Shown here: positions 1-8,500 of the stretch, one piece after another
How the letters are laid out: each line of letters opens with the position of its first letter
How positions within the stretch are numbered: the first letter of the stretch is position 1
Origin: Saprospiraceae bacterium
GTDB taxonomy: Bacteria > Bacteroidota > Bacteroidia > Chitinophagales > Saprospiraceae
DNA length: 64,000 nt
NCBI GenBank assembly: GCA_029263015.1
Contig: JAJCYI010000242.1
Coordinates: 1-64,000 of the forward strand
Reading direction: 5' to 3'
Made by a program: the position numbers and the translations under genes
Notes under the pieces: model-generated
Database searches by the model: none
Told to the model about the DNA's origin: nothing
Seen by the model: only the letters and a program-made list of their open reading frames with translations

Positions 1-154
1 AGTAGGCAATAAATAAGCTACCCAATTTTGCGAAGTTATTTTTTCTTGTAAAAGTGCTTGAAAAACTAAGAATAGTGGGGCTATGGTTCTTTTTTCAAGT
101 GTTTTTAGAAGGAAAAAGAACGAGCCAAAATGGGTAGGTTATTTGTTGCCTACT
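1..154. repeat. MITE-like element with long imperfect inverted repeats
   Basis: The first 24 bases (AGTAGGCAATAAATAAGCTA...) recur as an inverted copy at 131-154 with 2 mismatches. The inner flanks also pair (bases about 36-66 against 93-121), so the whole 154 bp can fold as one imperfect hairpin. No coding capacity is visible. A copy of only the 24-bp terminus lies at 30812-30835. This is the architecture of a non-autonomous mobile element. It begins at the window edge, so its outer boundary is not certain. Confidence 0.6.
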
Positions 155-288
155 CCCTAAAGATACTGTTTCAAGGTTTAGATTTATTGGTGAAACCGTG
201 TATTGGGCATTTCACAATGCACCGTACTCGTCTTGAGTAAAAATCATTACACCTATAAACCAATACACCGTCACACCTACTAAACTAA
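155..288 (+). promoter_or_regulatory. folP leader region
   Basis: This 134-bp stretch lies between the MITE-like element and folP. It has an imperfect inverted repeat: the CGTGTATTGG segment near 198-207 pairs with CCAATACAC near 259-267. No clear Bacteroidota promoter hexamer or known riboswitch was recognised. The folP promoter probably lies here or within the element. Confidence 0.25.
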
Positions 289-1134
289 ATGCTCTTCCAA
301 CACAACACAATCAATTGCAAAGGCAAACTCATCAGCTTGGAACATCCAATTGTGATGGGTATCCTAAATGTGACACCTGACTCGTTTTACGATGGAGGCA
401 AGCACAAGTCTTTTGATCTGCAATTGGCCCAAGTTGAAAAAATGCTCCAGGAAGGGGCCACCATCATCGACATTGGCGGCATGTCCAGTAGGCCTGGAGC
501 TGAGGTCATTGATGAAATGACAGAGTTGGAAAGGGTCGTTCCAATAGTTGAAAAAGTGGCCAGGACGTTTCCAAATGCATTCATTTCCATTGATACGGTA
601 CAATCGAAAGTTGCGAAAGCTGCCGTCGATTCAGGTGCTCATATCATCAATGATATTTCCGCTGGAAGTATAGATAATAGGATGTACGAAACGGTTGCAA
701 AGCTTGCCGCCCCATATATATTGATGCACATGAAGGGCAAGCCACAGGGGATGCAGCATCACCCGGTTTACGAAAACGTTACCCTGGAAGTGCTCGATTT
801 TTTCATCAATGAAGTTGGTAAATTGCGGGAACTTGGGGTGAAAGACATCGTCGTTGACCCCGGTTTTGGGTTTGGCAAAACCGTGGACCACAACTATCAG
901 TTGCTGAAACAAATACACGTGTTCAGGATTCTTGAAACCCCAATCCTGGTTGGCATCTCTCGAAAGTCGATGATTTATAAAACGTTGAATATCAAATCAT
1001 CAGACGCATTGAACGGCACCACTGCCCTGCATATGACAGCCCTTCAAGAGGGAGCAAAAATACTCCGAGTCCACGACGTGAAAGAAGCAATGGAATGCAT
1101 CCATCTATTTAGGAAATTGGAAGAAATAGAATAA
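289..1134 (+). CDS. folP: dihydropteroate synthase
   Basis: A 281-residue cytosolic enzyme of folate synthesis that joins 6-hydroxymethyl-dihydropterin pyrophosphate to p-aminobenzoate. Family signatures are all present: NVTPDSFYDGG (27-37), DIGGMSSRPGA (61-71), the S-I-D-T strand (100-103), the N-D pair (121-122) and DPGFGFGK (190-197), with the terminal R-V-H-D segment. Length is normal for a monofunctional enzyme. In many Bacteroidota folP is followed by a diadenylate cyclase gene; here the next gene is an unrelated membrane protein. The ATG at 289 is the first in frame and the conserved core starts soon after it. Confidence 0.95.
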   Translation: MLFQHNTINCKGKLISLEHPIVMGILNVTPDSFYDGGKHKSFDLQLAQVEKMLQEGATIIDIGGMSSRPGAEVIDEMTELERVVPIVEKVARTFPNAFISIDTVQSKVAKAAVDSGAHIINDISAGSIDNRMYETVAKLAAPYILMHMKGKPQGMQHHPVYENVTLEVLDFFINEVGKLRELGVKDIVVDPGFGFGKTVDHNYQLLKQIHVFRILETPILVGISRKSMIYKTLNIKSSDALNGTTALHMTALQEGAKILRVHDVKEAMECIHLFRKLEEIE

Positions 1135-1194
1135 AAACACATTATTTTTCCTTCTAATCCTTGAAAGCTGCACACAAAGTTGGAAATTCGCATT

Positions 1195-2682
1195 ATGAAA
1201 ACAAACATGTTGGAACAGCAGCAGCAGCTTACTGAGAATATTATCAAAAAAGTTGCGCTCCGGTTTCTAAGGCAATACTACAAATTCCGGCTTCGCTACG
1301 AAGACCAGCCGGTGACTGCCAGTTACGACCTGGAAGGGGTCGGCGGTATCATTGCCGATGGTTATTATTCTTTCAAAAAGACCGATGGACGGTTGTTCAC
1401 AGCCACTTTTGAAGCCACTGGCAAAGAGTCGAGGAACGAGGTTGTTTTCAAACCACAATTACAGATTTTGTTATGGGACGGATTGGCTGTTGCCAGCTTA
1501 ATCACCTTGGCACTTTCCACTGCCAATTATTTTCTGGACCTACACTTATTGGACGAACGCACTGTACTTATGCGGATAGCCATGCTCCTCCTCTCCCTGA
1601 CTATTTCCGTGTTTTTCTTTTATTTGATTGCCCAAAATTTCAGGAGATACAGGTACATCTATGCGGTAGAGCAATTCAAAAAATACCATGCAAATGAACA
1701 ATGGATTGCACTTGCAGACGATGTGTTTGAAAGCGGCAACGATAAGTATTTCAGGGAGTTACAGTACCAATGTGTCCAGAATGGGTTCGGGTTACTTCAG
1801 GTCAATCAGAATCTTGATACCAAAATTTTAGTGACCCCTTCCCGACAAGATATTTTTTTAGGAAAAAGGAAGGAAGTTGATTTTCTACCAGCAAAGATGG
1901 CACAGAAACAACTCGCTGAACAAAAATTTGGAGCAAAATGGGCCTTGTTCAGTTCCTGGATTCCAGCTTTCCTTAAAAGGGATGATTCTATTTTCAGGTT
2001 TCGTAAATCATTCCAAACACAAATTGCGGTCATGCTTTCCTGTTTTTTCCTCATCGGTTTTTTGTTCACCAAAGAAATGTCCCTTTCCGGTTATCGGATT
2101 GTCGAAAATTCAGAGTTTCGGCAAAATATCGCCCACTCACAATCCAATCAAGTGAAAGAGCAGCCTGAAGTACTTGGCGATTCCCTACTCACCGACAAGA
2201 GTCCCAACCGGCGGTTGGACGAGTTCAACCAACAAGTTTGGATACCCCGTAAGAAGGAAACTTCAGTAACCCGAACCCCTGCCCTTGCCACAACTTCTCC
2301 AAAACAAGCGCCTCAAAAACCAGTTGAGACCACAGAAATTGTTGTGAACCAAGGAACTGACAAGCCTATACCTTACGATTGCTCAAGGTTTTTCACTTTT
2401 GACACCTATAAATATATTGTGGCAGAAGGTGCTTACAAAACTTGGAGTAGCGCCGAGCGGCGACTGGCTTTGATTCGCAACAGCAAGATCCCTTCAGCTT
2501 CTCTGCCGAAAAGCTGTTTTTTTCCTGGTGAAACAGGTTTCACTATCTATTTGGGTGAAATTTTCAACTCTCCTGAAGAGGCTTCCAACTACATTGAGGA
2601 ATTGAACAATAGCCCTCAAACTGTAGTCAATAATGTTCGCCAACTAGAAATCATTAAATTAAGACCACCTGCTGGCAGATAA
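1195..2682 (+). CDS. membrane protein with C-terminal SPOR-like domain, function unknown
   Basis: A 495-residue protein, taking the ATG at 1195; an in-frame TTG at 1180 or the ATG at 1207 are alternatives. It has an N-terminal soluble part of about 95 residues, two adjacent hydrophobic helices (about residues 98-118 and 126-150), a cytoplasmic-looking middle, a third helix (about 278-296), then a Pro/Thr/Lys-rich linker. The C-terminal 95 residues read as a SPOR-like fold: KYIVAEGAYKTWSSAERRL, then a T-I-Y-L-G strand and a PEEASNYIEEL helix. SPOR domains bind denuded peptidoglycan at division sites. That assignment is by pattern only, so a cell-wall role is inference. It lies 60 bp after folP on the same strand. 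Confidence 0.7.
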   Translation: MKTNMLEQQQQLTENIIKKVALRFLRQYYKFRLRYEDQPVTASYDLEGVGGIIADGYYSFKKTDGRLFTATFEATGKESRNEVVFKPQLQILLWDGLAVASLITLALSTANYFLDLHLLDERTVLMRIAMLLLSLTISVFFFYLIAQNFRRYRYIYAVEQFKKYHANEQWIALADDVFESGNDKYFRELQYQCVQNGFGLLQVNQNLDTKILVTPSRQDIFLGKRKEVDFLPAKMAQKQLAEQKFGAKWALFSSWIPAFLKRDDSIFRFRKSFQTQIAVMLSCFFLIGFLFTKEMSLSGYRIVENSEFRQNIAHSQSNQVKEQPEVLGDSLLTDKSPNRRLDEFNQQVWIPRKKETSVTRTPALATTSPKQAPQKPVETTEIVVNQGTDKPIPYDCSRFFTFDTYKYIVAEGAYKTWSSAERRLALIRNSKIPSASLPKSCFFPGETGFTIYLGEIFNSPEEASNYIEELNNSPQTVVNNVRQLEIIKLRPPAGR

Positions 2683-2703
2683 TAACTATTTAGGAGTCAG
2701 GGG

Positions 2704-2863
2704 CAGGGCTGTTAAGTTCTCGTTTTAAAATTTAAAATGATGAATTTAAAATGTAAAAATGGCCTGCACGTAAAATACTCGCCATCAGGTAGGTACGTGT
2801 GTCTGATTTTTACATTTATTATTTATCATTTTACATTAAAACCCTTAGCACTTAACAGCCCTG
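2704..2863. repeat. MITE-like element, copy 1
   Basis: A 160-bp AT-rich element bounded by the perfect inverted repeat CAGGGCTGTTAAG (2704-2716) / CTTAACAGCCCTG (2851-2863). The internal sequence matches, in opposite orientation, the element at 26520-26700, including the segment around ATGGCCTGCA. It has no credible coding content. It sits just after the stop of the preceding gene and is flanked by GTCAGGGGCAGG-type heptamer sequence. Confidence 0.75.
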
Positions 2864-3928
2864 GGGCAGGCGTCAGGGATTCCTGTTTCTTTTTGTGGGT
2901 TTTTCCAGATCTGACGGCATAGTCTTCGATCGTATTTCAGGGCTACCCTCAATTGACAACTACATCTTTCCATCCGAAAAGAATAAGACGCCACATAAAT
3001 ACTCAAAGCCTTCAACAAATCACCAAAAAAAGCAAGGTGTTAGACACCTTGCTTAATAAATGAAAAAAGGCTTAAGGTAAATTCTTTATCCCGCAGGGCG
3101 GGAGAAATCCTTATATATAGAATTGGAATTATTCTTTTGAAACAGAGAACAACTGCTCGGTTTTGGGATTCCTATCTAAAGTTGGAATCCGAAAAAATGA
3201 GGTATAAAAAAGAAAGTTGTTGTTGTAAGAAGCGTTTCTGTCAACCAAAGAAATGGGGGGAACCATACCTGGGGGTAACCTTTATTGGTGGGGGGAAACC
3301 AACAGGAAATCTCCAGTAAAACAGAGCGACAACTCGCAACGAACAACTTCCGGGTTATGCATTCAAAGGCCGTCTTGGCAAGACAGCGAATAGGGTTTAC
3401 TTTTAAAACCCTAACAGGATTCTGACCCTCGTTATCACCTACAGCAATCCTGAATATTAATCGAGAAATGAAAAAACGATAACACATCTGTTTTGTAAAT
3501 CAAAATCTCAAAAGCCAAATCTTTGTGATTATTCAGTTTGTTTTTCGAATTAAAATAGCTCGCTAATAGAGATTTTCAATTCTTCAATGCGCGTTAATAG
3601 AAGTTGAGGACCCATACTTGGAAAGAAGTTGCTTTGTATGCCTTTATCTGCGAGTCCTGATAGAAATGTACCTGCTTAAAATTTGACAATCAACTCCTTT
3701 TGGTTGATCCCTCCGCAATCATAATTCTTAAGCTTCACTTTAGCAATTTGATTGCAGACTGTACTTCATTTGCAAAAACCAGGCTAAAATTTAAATAAAA
3801 ATAATATAATATTTTTCATCTGCTTCAAAAGGCAGTAAAACAAGGTCTTATTATGAAAATAAAAATACGATGGAGGTGAATCCAATTTGCAAAATAATCC
3901 GGTTTCTGATTGTATTTAAGGCAAACCT
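2864..3928. other. long intergenic region, no gene recognised
   Basis: About 1.06 kb without a believable gene. It holds a hairpin at 3030-3054, a short CCCGC/GCGGG hairpin near 3092-3104, and an unusually G-rich stretch at about 3244-3300 with three runs of 5-6 G. A segment around 3390-3420 (AGGGTTTACTTTTAAAACCCT) is a decayed palindrome. A 103-codon minus-strand reading frame across 3176-3487 shows no protein-like pattern. The region looks like repeat and remnant sequence between convergent genes. Confidence 0.5.
3030..3054. terminator. hairpin, possible terminator
   Basis: Perfect 11-bp arms AAGCAAGGTGT / ACACCTTGCTT with a 3-nt TAG loop, preceded by an A run and followed by AATAAA. It lies between convergent transcription units. 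It could serve as a bidirectional terminator, but it is 348 bp from the nearest upstream stop codon and may be another member of the dispersed short palindromes. Confidence 0.4.
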
Positions 3929-4447
3929 TTACTTTATAAATCTATTGAAATACCCTCCCAGGCTTGCAATTATCTCATCAATTGGACTTGCTGCATGACA
4001 AACAAACTGCGCCTTTCCGTAAAATAATTGCCGCGTTTCCAATTTTATCTTTATGAAATCAAGCAACGCTTGTCCCGTTTTACCTGCGAGCAATGGCCGC
4101 TCGTTTACTTCATTTTCCAGCCGCAAAGCCAACACGGTATCGGGCACATCCAAATAAACAGTCAGGCCATTGTCGTTCATCCACGCCATATTAGCATGAA
4201 AACAAGGCGCACCGCCTCCAGTGGCAACCACTGAATTTTCTAGATCGGTGCAAGATCGGAGACACCTGGCTTCGATAAGCCGGAAAGCCATTTCTCCATC
4301 TTGGGTGAAGATTTCAGAAATTGACCTCCCTTCGCTTTTTTCCAAATGGAGATCAAGGTCAACAAATTTCCAACCGAGCGCCTCAGCAAGGCGTTTTCCA
4401 ATTAGGGATTTTCCCGACCCCATGAATCCTATTAAAAATATTTTCAT
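3929..4447 (-). CDS. aroK: shikimate kinase
   Basis: A 172-residue kinase that phosphorylates shikimate at O3 in the chorismate pathway. The P-loop G-F-M-G-S-G-K-S is at 7-14. The shikimate-contacting D32-type strand (F-V-D-L-D), R56 (F-R-L-I-E) and the G-G-G turn at 77-79 are present, and R117 (N-E-R-P-L) lies in the lid. Length is typical. It is transcribed away from the DUF1573 gene, with 113 bp between them. The ATG at 4447 directly precedes the first beta strand. Confidence 0.95.
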   Translation of the reverse strand: MKIFLIGFMGSGKSLIGKRLAEALGWKFVDLDLHLEKSEGRSISEIFTQDGEMAFRLIEARCLRSCTDLENSVVATGGGAPCFHANMAWMNDNGLTVYLDVPDTVLALRLENEVNERPLLAGKTGQALLDFIKIKLETRQLFYGKAQFVCHAASPIDEIIASLGGYFNRFIK

Positions 4448-4498
4448 ATAGGTGAATTGGCCAAAAAAGTATTTATCGCAAGATTAGGTAAGTTATTC

Positions 4499-4537
4499 TT
4501 TGACCGTTACTAAATACTAATCGAAGCATTACTTTTG
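4499..4537 (+). promoter_or_regulatory. candidate Bacteroidota-type promoter
   Basis: TACTTTTG at 4530-4537 fits the Bacteroidota -7 consensus TAnnTTTG, 23 bp before the DUF1573 start. A TTTG at 4499-4502 could be the -33 element, but the 27-bp spacing is longer than usual. This is a pattern match only. Confidence 0.3.
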
Positions 4538-4560
4538 CGGCTGCAATGAAAATATAAACT

Positions 4561-5073
4561 ATGAAAATGAATCATTCTATTTTATCGAAATCAACCCCTA
4601 TTTTTTTCTTGATTACCTTTTTAATAATTATTGGTAATTCATGTCAAGAAGGGCAATCCACTGGGAAATCAATAGAGGAAATTAAGGCAGATGGAAAGAT
4701 AAGTTCCATTATCAGAAGCCCCATCTCCGCTGACGGCATGGAAGACACGGTCAATGTGGCCAAAATGGTATTTGAAGAATTGACTTTTGATTTTGGGGAA
4801 GTAGCAGAAGGTGACATCGTAAAACATACCTTTAGTTTTACAAACAAGGGCAACGTACCATTGATAATCAACGACGCCCACTCAACTTGCGGTTGCACCA
4901 TTCCTAAATGGCCAGAAGATGCAATCCCCCCTGGCAAAAATGGTAAGATAAATGTGGAATTCAATACCAAGGCCAAACCTAACTTTCAGGAAAAACCAGT
5001 TATCATTAACGCCAATACTTATCCATCTGTCACAAAACTGTTTATTAAAGGATACGTAAAACCCGCTAAGTGA
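4561..5073 (+). CDS. DUF1573 lipoprotein
   Basis: 170 residues. The N-terminal hydrophobic segment ends in I-I-G-N-S-C (Cys28), a lipoprotein signal, so it is probably anchored in the envelope. From about residue 75 it carries the DUF1573 (Ig-like) core: FDFGEVAEGD, then HTFSFTNKG, a S-T-C-G-C-T-I-P motif, and the P-P-G-K turn before the last strands. DUF1573 proteins are common in Bacteroidota and often sit beside yajC, as here (97 bp upstream). Molecular function is unknown. An ATG two codons downstream is an equally possible start. Confidence 0.88.
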   Translation: MKMNHSILSKSTPIFFLITFLIIIGNSCQEGQSTGKSIEEIKADGKISSIIRSPISADGMEDTVNVAKMVFEELTFDFGEVAEGDIVKHTFSFTNKGNVPLIINDAHSTCGCTIPKWPEDAIPPGKNGKINVEFNTKAKPNFQEKPVIINANTYPSVTKLFIKGYVKPAK

Positions 5074-5170
5074 AACGATAATATATAAATATAAAACATT
5101 GATTATCAGTATTTTATATAAATTAACAGTTCATTTTTTTTTTGAACAAGTCTTTTAATCACTATAACAA

Positions 5171-5500
5171 ATGCAAAATTTCATTTTTCTACAAGCTGAT
5201 AGCTTGGTTTCGATGTTACCTCTTTTGCTCATTTTTGTCGTGTTCTGGTTTTTCATCCTCCGCCCACAGATGAAAAAACAGAAGACTCAAAACAAATTTG
5301 CCAATCAATTGGAAAAAGGACAGAATGTCGTGACTTCAAGCGGCATCCTTGGCAAAATCAACCGGATTGAAGGCGAGATCGTATACCTTGAAATTGCCAC
5401 CAAAACCATTGTACGAGTCACCAAAGGCGCAATCTCAAATGAGTTGACCGAGGCAGTCGAAAAAAACAAAGTTGACAATTCACCTATTGAAGTGAAGTGA
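5171..5500 (+). CDS. yajC: preprotein translocase auxiliary subunit YajC
   Basis: 109 residues: a short N-terminus, one transmembrane helix (about 11-30) ending in F-I-L-R-P-Q-M-K-K-Q-K, then the basic, soluble YajC domain with KGQNVVTSSGILGKI and the I-V-Y-L-E-I-A strand. YajC associates with SecDF at the inner membrane. Length and topology are standard. It lies between the DUF1573 and YbbR-like genes on the same strand, a gene order often seen in Bacteroidota. Confidence 0.95.
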   Translation: MQNFIFLQADSLVSMLPLLLIFVVFWFFILRPQMKKQKTQNKFANQLEKGQNVVTSSGILGKINRIEGEIVYLEIATKTIVRVTKGAISNELTEAVEKNKVDNSPIEVK

Positions 5501-5508
5501 ATCTAAAT

Positions 5509-5588
5509 GAAATTAGAAATTGGAAATTTAGAAATTAGGGCAGTTTGCCGTCCAACAATTTTTCAATTTCCAATTTTTCAATTTTAAT
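5509..5588. repeat. heptamer-rich palindromic spacer
   Basis: The yajC-ybbR gap is filled by AAATTAG / AAATTGG heptamers on the left and their complements (TTTCAATTTCCAATTTTTC) on the right. The intergenic DNA can therefore fold on itself. An in-frame extension of the downstream gene through this repeat is spurious. Confidence 0.55.
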
Positions 5589-5589
5589 A

Positions 5590-6528
5590 ATGGCTGTTCC
5601 CAGATGGAAAATTGATTTCGCCTTTAACCAAGAGCGGACAGCGCTGCTTATCTGCATTGGGATTTCTTTGCTTATTTGGATATTCTTGAAGTTGTCCAAA
5701 GAATATGAGACGACGAGGACCATCCATTTGAAGTATGAATTGTCCCCCATGATGGAATTTACGGATACCCCTCCAGCCAACCTGTTGGCGACTGTGCGTG
5801 GCAATGGCATCGACATTGCAAAAAAATACTTGACCAACAGTCGTCCTGCTATACATATTGATCTTTCAAAGTATCCAAACCAGGAAGTGCTCCGCAACAA
5901 ACTTGTATTTAAGGTGCAGGAAGAACTCAATTTGACTATCCGTGACATTGATCCCAACCATCTCTTTTTTTCAATTGACAGCACATCGACAAAAAAAGTC
6001 CCTGTGTTTTTGGACATCACCATAGATTTCCAAAAAGATTTCTTTTTAAAAACCCCTATCAGCTTATCGGTGGACAGTGTTATCCTATCTGGACCACAGC
6101 AAGAATTGGAAAAGGTAGATCGGGTACGAACCGAAGCATTTAATTGCCCTTCGGTAAATGCTGATTTAACAAGGGCCGTTCGCGTGGCTACCACTGGTTT
6201 TAAAAACATTGAAGTCCACCCAGCAGAAGTTTCCGTAAATATAATGGTTGAGCAATTCACCGAAAAAACGTTGGCGGTCCCAATTAAAGTGGTGAACGCC
6301 CAAGACAGCGTCCAAGTGCTTCCATCCACTATCAATATTAAGTGTTCGGTAGGATTGAGCAGGTATGATGAACTGACGCCTGACGCTTTTTCTGTTGAAG
6401 TGGACATGGGGCAAGCCACTAAACTTGGCGAACAAAAAAGCCTTCCTGTTTATTTAAAAGGCAGCCCTGAGTGGATCAGGTCGCCACAGATTTCGCCTAA
6501 GGTGGTCGAGTACCTTATTATTAATTAG
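5590..6528 (+). CDS. YbbR-like domain protein (CdaR-type)
   Basis: 312 residues from the ATG at 5590; longer in-frame readings run into the repeat spacer. One N-terminal transmembrane helix lies at about 19-35, followed by repeated YbbR-type beta modules: T-V-R-G-N-G, the DPNHLFFSID strand, then V-P-V-F-L-D-I and L-A-V-P-I-K-V blocks. In Firmicutes the YbbR protein CdaR regulates the diadenylate cyclase CdaA, but no cyclase gene is present here. The protein is expected to be membrane-anchored with its domain outside the cytoplasm. It continues the DUF1573-yajC run. Confidence 0.85.
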   Translation: MAVPRWKIDFAFNQERTALLICIGISLLIWIFLKLSKEYETTRTIHLKYELSPMMEFTDTPPANLLATVRGNGIDIAKKYLTNSRPAIHIDLSKYPNQEVLRNKLVFKVQEELNLTIRDIDPNHLFFSIDSTSTKKVPVFLDITIDFQKDFFLKTPISLSVDSVILSGPQQELEKVDRVRTEAFNCPSVNADLTRAVRVATTGFKNIEVHPAEVSVNIMVEQFTEKTLAVPIKVVNAQDSVQVLPSTINIKCSVGLSRYDELTPDAFSVEVDMGQATKLGEQKSLPVYLKGSPEWIRSPQISPKVVEYLIIN

Positions 6529-6860
6529 ACATTAGACGATACTATAGTTAACGTGAGTTCTGGATAGCAATCTTATTGTCCCGTTAGGGAGGGAACATGG
6601 GTAGCCAAGTATTTGCAGGGGCTTTCACCGTGCCGTAGGTACGCAACGTGGAAAATGTTACGTACCTACGGCACGAAAAATACCGTTGGCTTGGCATTGC
6701 TACCCATGTTCCGTCCCTAACGGGACAATCAAAGGACAGAAACCGCCATAAGCTCTTGATTGTCAAGGATTATTATCCAGAACTCACGTTATAGTTAATA
6801 GGCAATTAATTTTCACCTTGCAGTGGTCTAACATCTAATAATCTAACATCTATCGTCTAT
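6525..6860. repeat. nested palindromes (element within element)
   Basis: The whole ybbR-mqnB gap is a nested inverted repeat. The outer 18-bp arms TAACGTGAGTTCTGGATA (6549-6566 and its complement at 6774-6791) are perfect. The middle 31-bp arms (6575-6605 / 6699-6729, starting ATTGTCCCGTTAGGGA) have one mismatch. The inner 19-bp arms CGTGCCGTAGGTACGCAAC (6629-6647 / 6657-6675) also have one mismatch. Weaker ATTAGAC / GTCTAAT heptamers frame it at both ends (6525-6541 and about 6850-6866). No coding content is seen. Confidence 0.8.
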
Positions 6861-6879
6861 ATTAGACTCTCAAATACTC

Positions 6880-7560
6880 ATGCACCTACTCATTGTCGCC
6901 GCTACTCCATTTGAAATCCAACCCTTTTTGAATCACCTTGAATCTACCTTTGAAAAGGTATCAGATTTTCATTTCAAAAAAAACGAATTGGAAATACAAG
7001 TGCTGATAACTGGAGTTGGCATGACCTTTACAGCCTTTTGCCTGGGTCACGTATTGGCCAATAACCAATTTGACTTAGCAATAAATGCGGGTATCGCAGG
7101 AGCCTTCGACCGCTCACTTAAAATCGGGGATGTGGTGCAAGTTATTTCAGAACAATTTGGCGATATGGGGGTCGAAGAGAACGATGGTCGATTCACCGAC
7201 CTTTTCGAAATGGGACTTTTTGAAAAAGACCGTTTGCCATTTGAAAACGGCAAACTCCTTAATCACATTACGGAGGACTTTGAATTCTTACCAAAATGCA
7301 ATGGATTGACCGTCAACAAAGTACACGGTGAAAAATCATCTATTGCAGCCATTCAAGATAAATACGACGTGGATCTTGAAACAATGGAAGGGGCTGCCTT
7401 TTTCCTTTCCTGCAAGTTTTCTGAAGTTCCGTTTTTGGCGATACGTTCCATCTCGAATTACGTCGAGCCGCGCAACCGGGACAATTGGGATTTGCCGTCG
7501 GCAATCAACAACCTGAATGAGGTTTTGATTGAGATTCTCAATGTTTTTGAACCAGCATAA
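6880..7560 (+). CDS. mqnB: futalosine hydrolase
   Basis: 226 residues of the nucleoside phosphorylase / MTA-SAH nucleosidase fold. MqnB removes hypoxanthine from futalosine in the alternative (futalosine) menaquinone pathway. Seen here: L-I-V-A-A-T-P-F-E at the N-terminus, V-L-I-T-G-V-G-M, N-A-G-I-A-G-A-F, the D-L-E-T-M-E-G-A-A-F-F ribose-binding segment, and R-S-I-S-N-Y-V-E-P-R-N-R-D-N-W near the C-terminus. The last motif favours MqnB over MTA/SAH nucleosidase. The stop codon is 2 bp from the next start, so the two genes are probably co-transcribed. Confidence 0.88.
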   Translation: MHLLIVAATPFEIQPFLNHLESTFEKVSDFHFKKNELEIQVLITGVGMTFTAFCLGHVLANNQFDLAINAGIAGAFDRSLKIGDVVQVISEQFGDMGVEENDGRFTDLFEMGLFEKDRLPFENGKLLNHITEDFEFLPKCNGLTVNKVHGEKSSIAAIQDKYDVDLETMEGAAFFLSCKFSEVPFLAIRSISNYVEPRNRDNWDLPSAINNLNEVLIEILNVFEPA

Positions 7561-7562
7561 TC

Positions 7563-8450
7563 ATGTCCACCTTCCCCACAACTCAACTTGCCAACTGGCA
7601 CGATGCCGGCAAATATTTCAACTATAAAGGTCACCAAATCTTCTACCGAGAAGGTGGGAAAGGTGAGACATTACTGCTGATCCATGGCTTTCCAACGGCC
7701 TCCTGGGATTGGCACCGAATCTGGGAAAAACTGACGCAACGTTACCACGTCATCGCACCGGACATGATCGGGTTTGGGTTTTCTGACAAGCCTAAAAACT
7801 ATCATTACTGCATCATGGATCAAGCCGACCTACACGAAGTGATGATGGAAAGAATGGGCATAACAAAAGTCCATATCCTGGCCCACGACTATGGCGACAC
7901 GGTGGCTCAAGAAATGCTGTCCCGTTGGCTTGCTCGACAAGGCAACCACATCGAAGCAATTGATCTTCAATCTATTACATTGCTGAATGGTGGTATTTTT
8001 CCCGAAATGCACTTCCCCCGTTTGATCCAAAAAATATTGGCTACTCCGCTCGGTCCAGGACTGGCCCCTTTCATGGGGAAAAGCCGGTTGGGCAAAACTT
8101 TCAAGGATATATTTGGGAAACACACCCAACCCACCAATGAGGAAATCGATGAATTCTGGTATTTGGTATCTTGTAAAAAAGGAAAATACCGCATTCCCAA
8201 AATCATCCAATACATGAAAGAAAGGCAGCATTTCCGAGACCGCTGGGTGGGCGTATTGGAGCAGTGTCCGTTGCCCCTTTTTCATATCAATGGTGCTGAT
8301 GACCCGATCTCTGGCCGGCATGCTGGGACGTATTTTCAAAAAATTGCACCGCAAGCTAAAGTGCATTTCCTGGATGGCATTGGGCACTATCCTCAAGTGG
8401 AAGCCCCAGAAAATGTTTTGAGGCATTTTTTTGAGGCATTTTCCTTGTGA
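7563..8450 (+). CDS. alpha/beta hydrolase, MEST-like
   Basis: 295 residues with an alpha/beta-hydrolase fold. The oxyanion strand is HGFPTASWDW (41-50). The nucleophile elbow L-A-H-D-Y-G-D-T-V-A-Q-E has Asp109 in the nucleophile position, as in haloalkane dehalogenases and epoxide hydrolases, rather than Ser. The acid D-D-P lies near 255 and the base in G-I-G-H-Y-P-Q-V-E near 275. The stretches LNGGIFPEMH and H-F-R-D-R-W-V-G resemble vertebrate MEST/PEG1, an alpha/beta hydrolase of uncertain substrate. It follows mqnB by 2 bp. Substrate cannot be named. Confidence 0.8.
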   Translation: MSTFPTTQLANWHDAGKYFNYKGHQIFYREGGKGETLLLIHGFPTASWDWHRIWEKLTQRYHVIAPDMIGFGFSDKPKNYHYCIMDQADLHEVMMERMGITKVHILAHDYGDTVAQEMLSRWLARQGNHIEAIDLQSITLLNGGIFPEMHFPRLIQKILATPLGPGLAPFMGKSRLGKTFKDIFGKHTQPTNEEIDEFWYLVSCKKGKYRIPKIIQYMKERQHFRDRWVGVLEQCPLPLFHINGADDPISGRHAGTYFQKIAPQAKVHFLDGIGHYPQVEAPENVLRHFFEAFSL

Positions 8451-8500
8451 TTTAGATCACGACAATCCGTAATTAGCGAATGTACCTTTGCCCTTGACCG

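Noticed and set aside
3176-3487. 103-codon minus-strand reading frame in the long gap
   Set aside because: Composition is dominated by the G-rich repeat (Pro/Trp/Thr runs), with no family pattern, and it overlaps decayed palindromes.
5535-6419. 294-codon minus-strand reading frame
   Set aside because: It is antisense to the YbbR-like gene, whose helix and repeat motifs are clear. Its Ser/Thr-rich composition is typical of a shadow frame.
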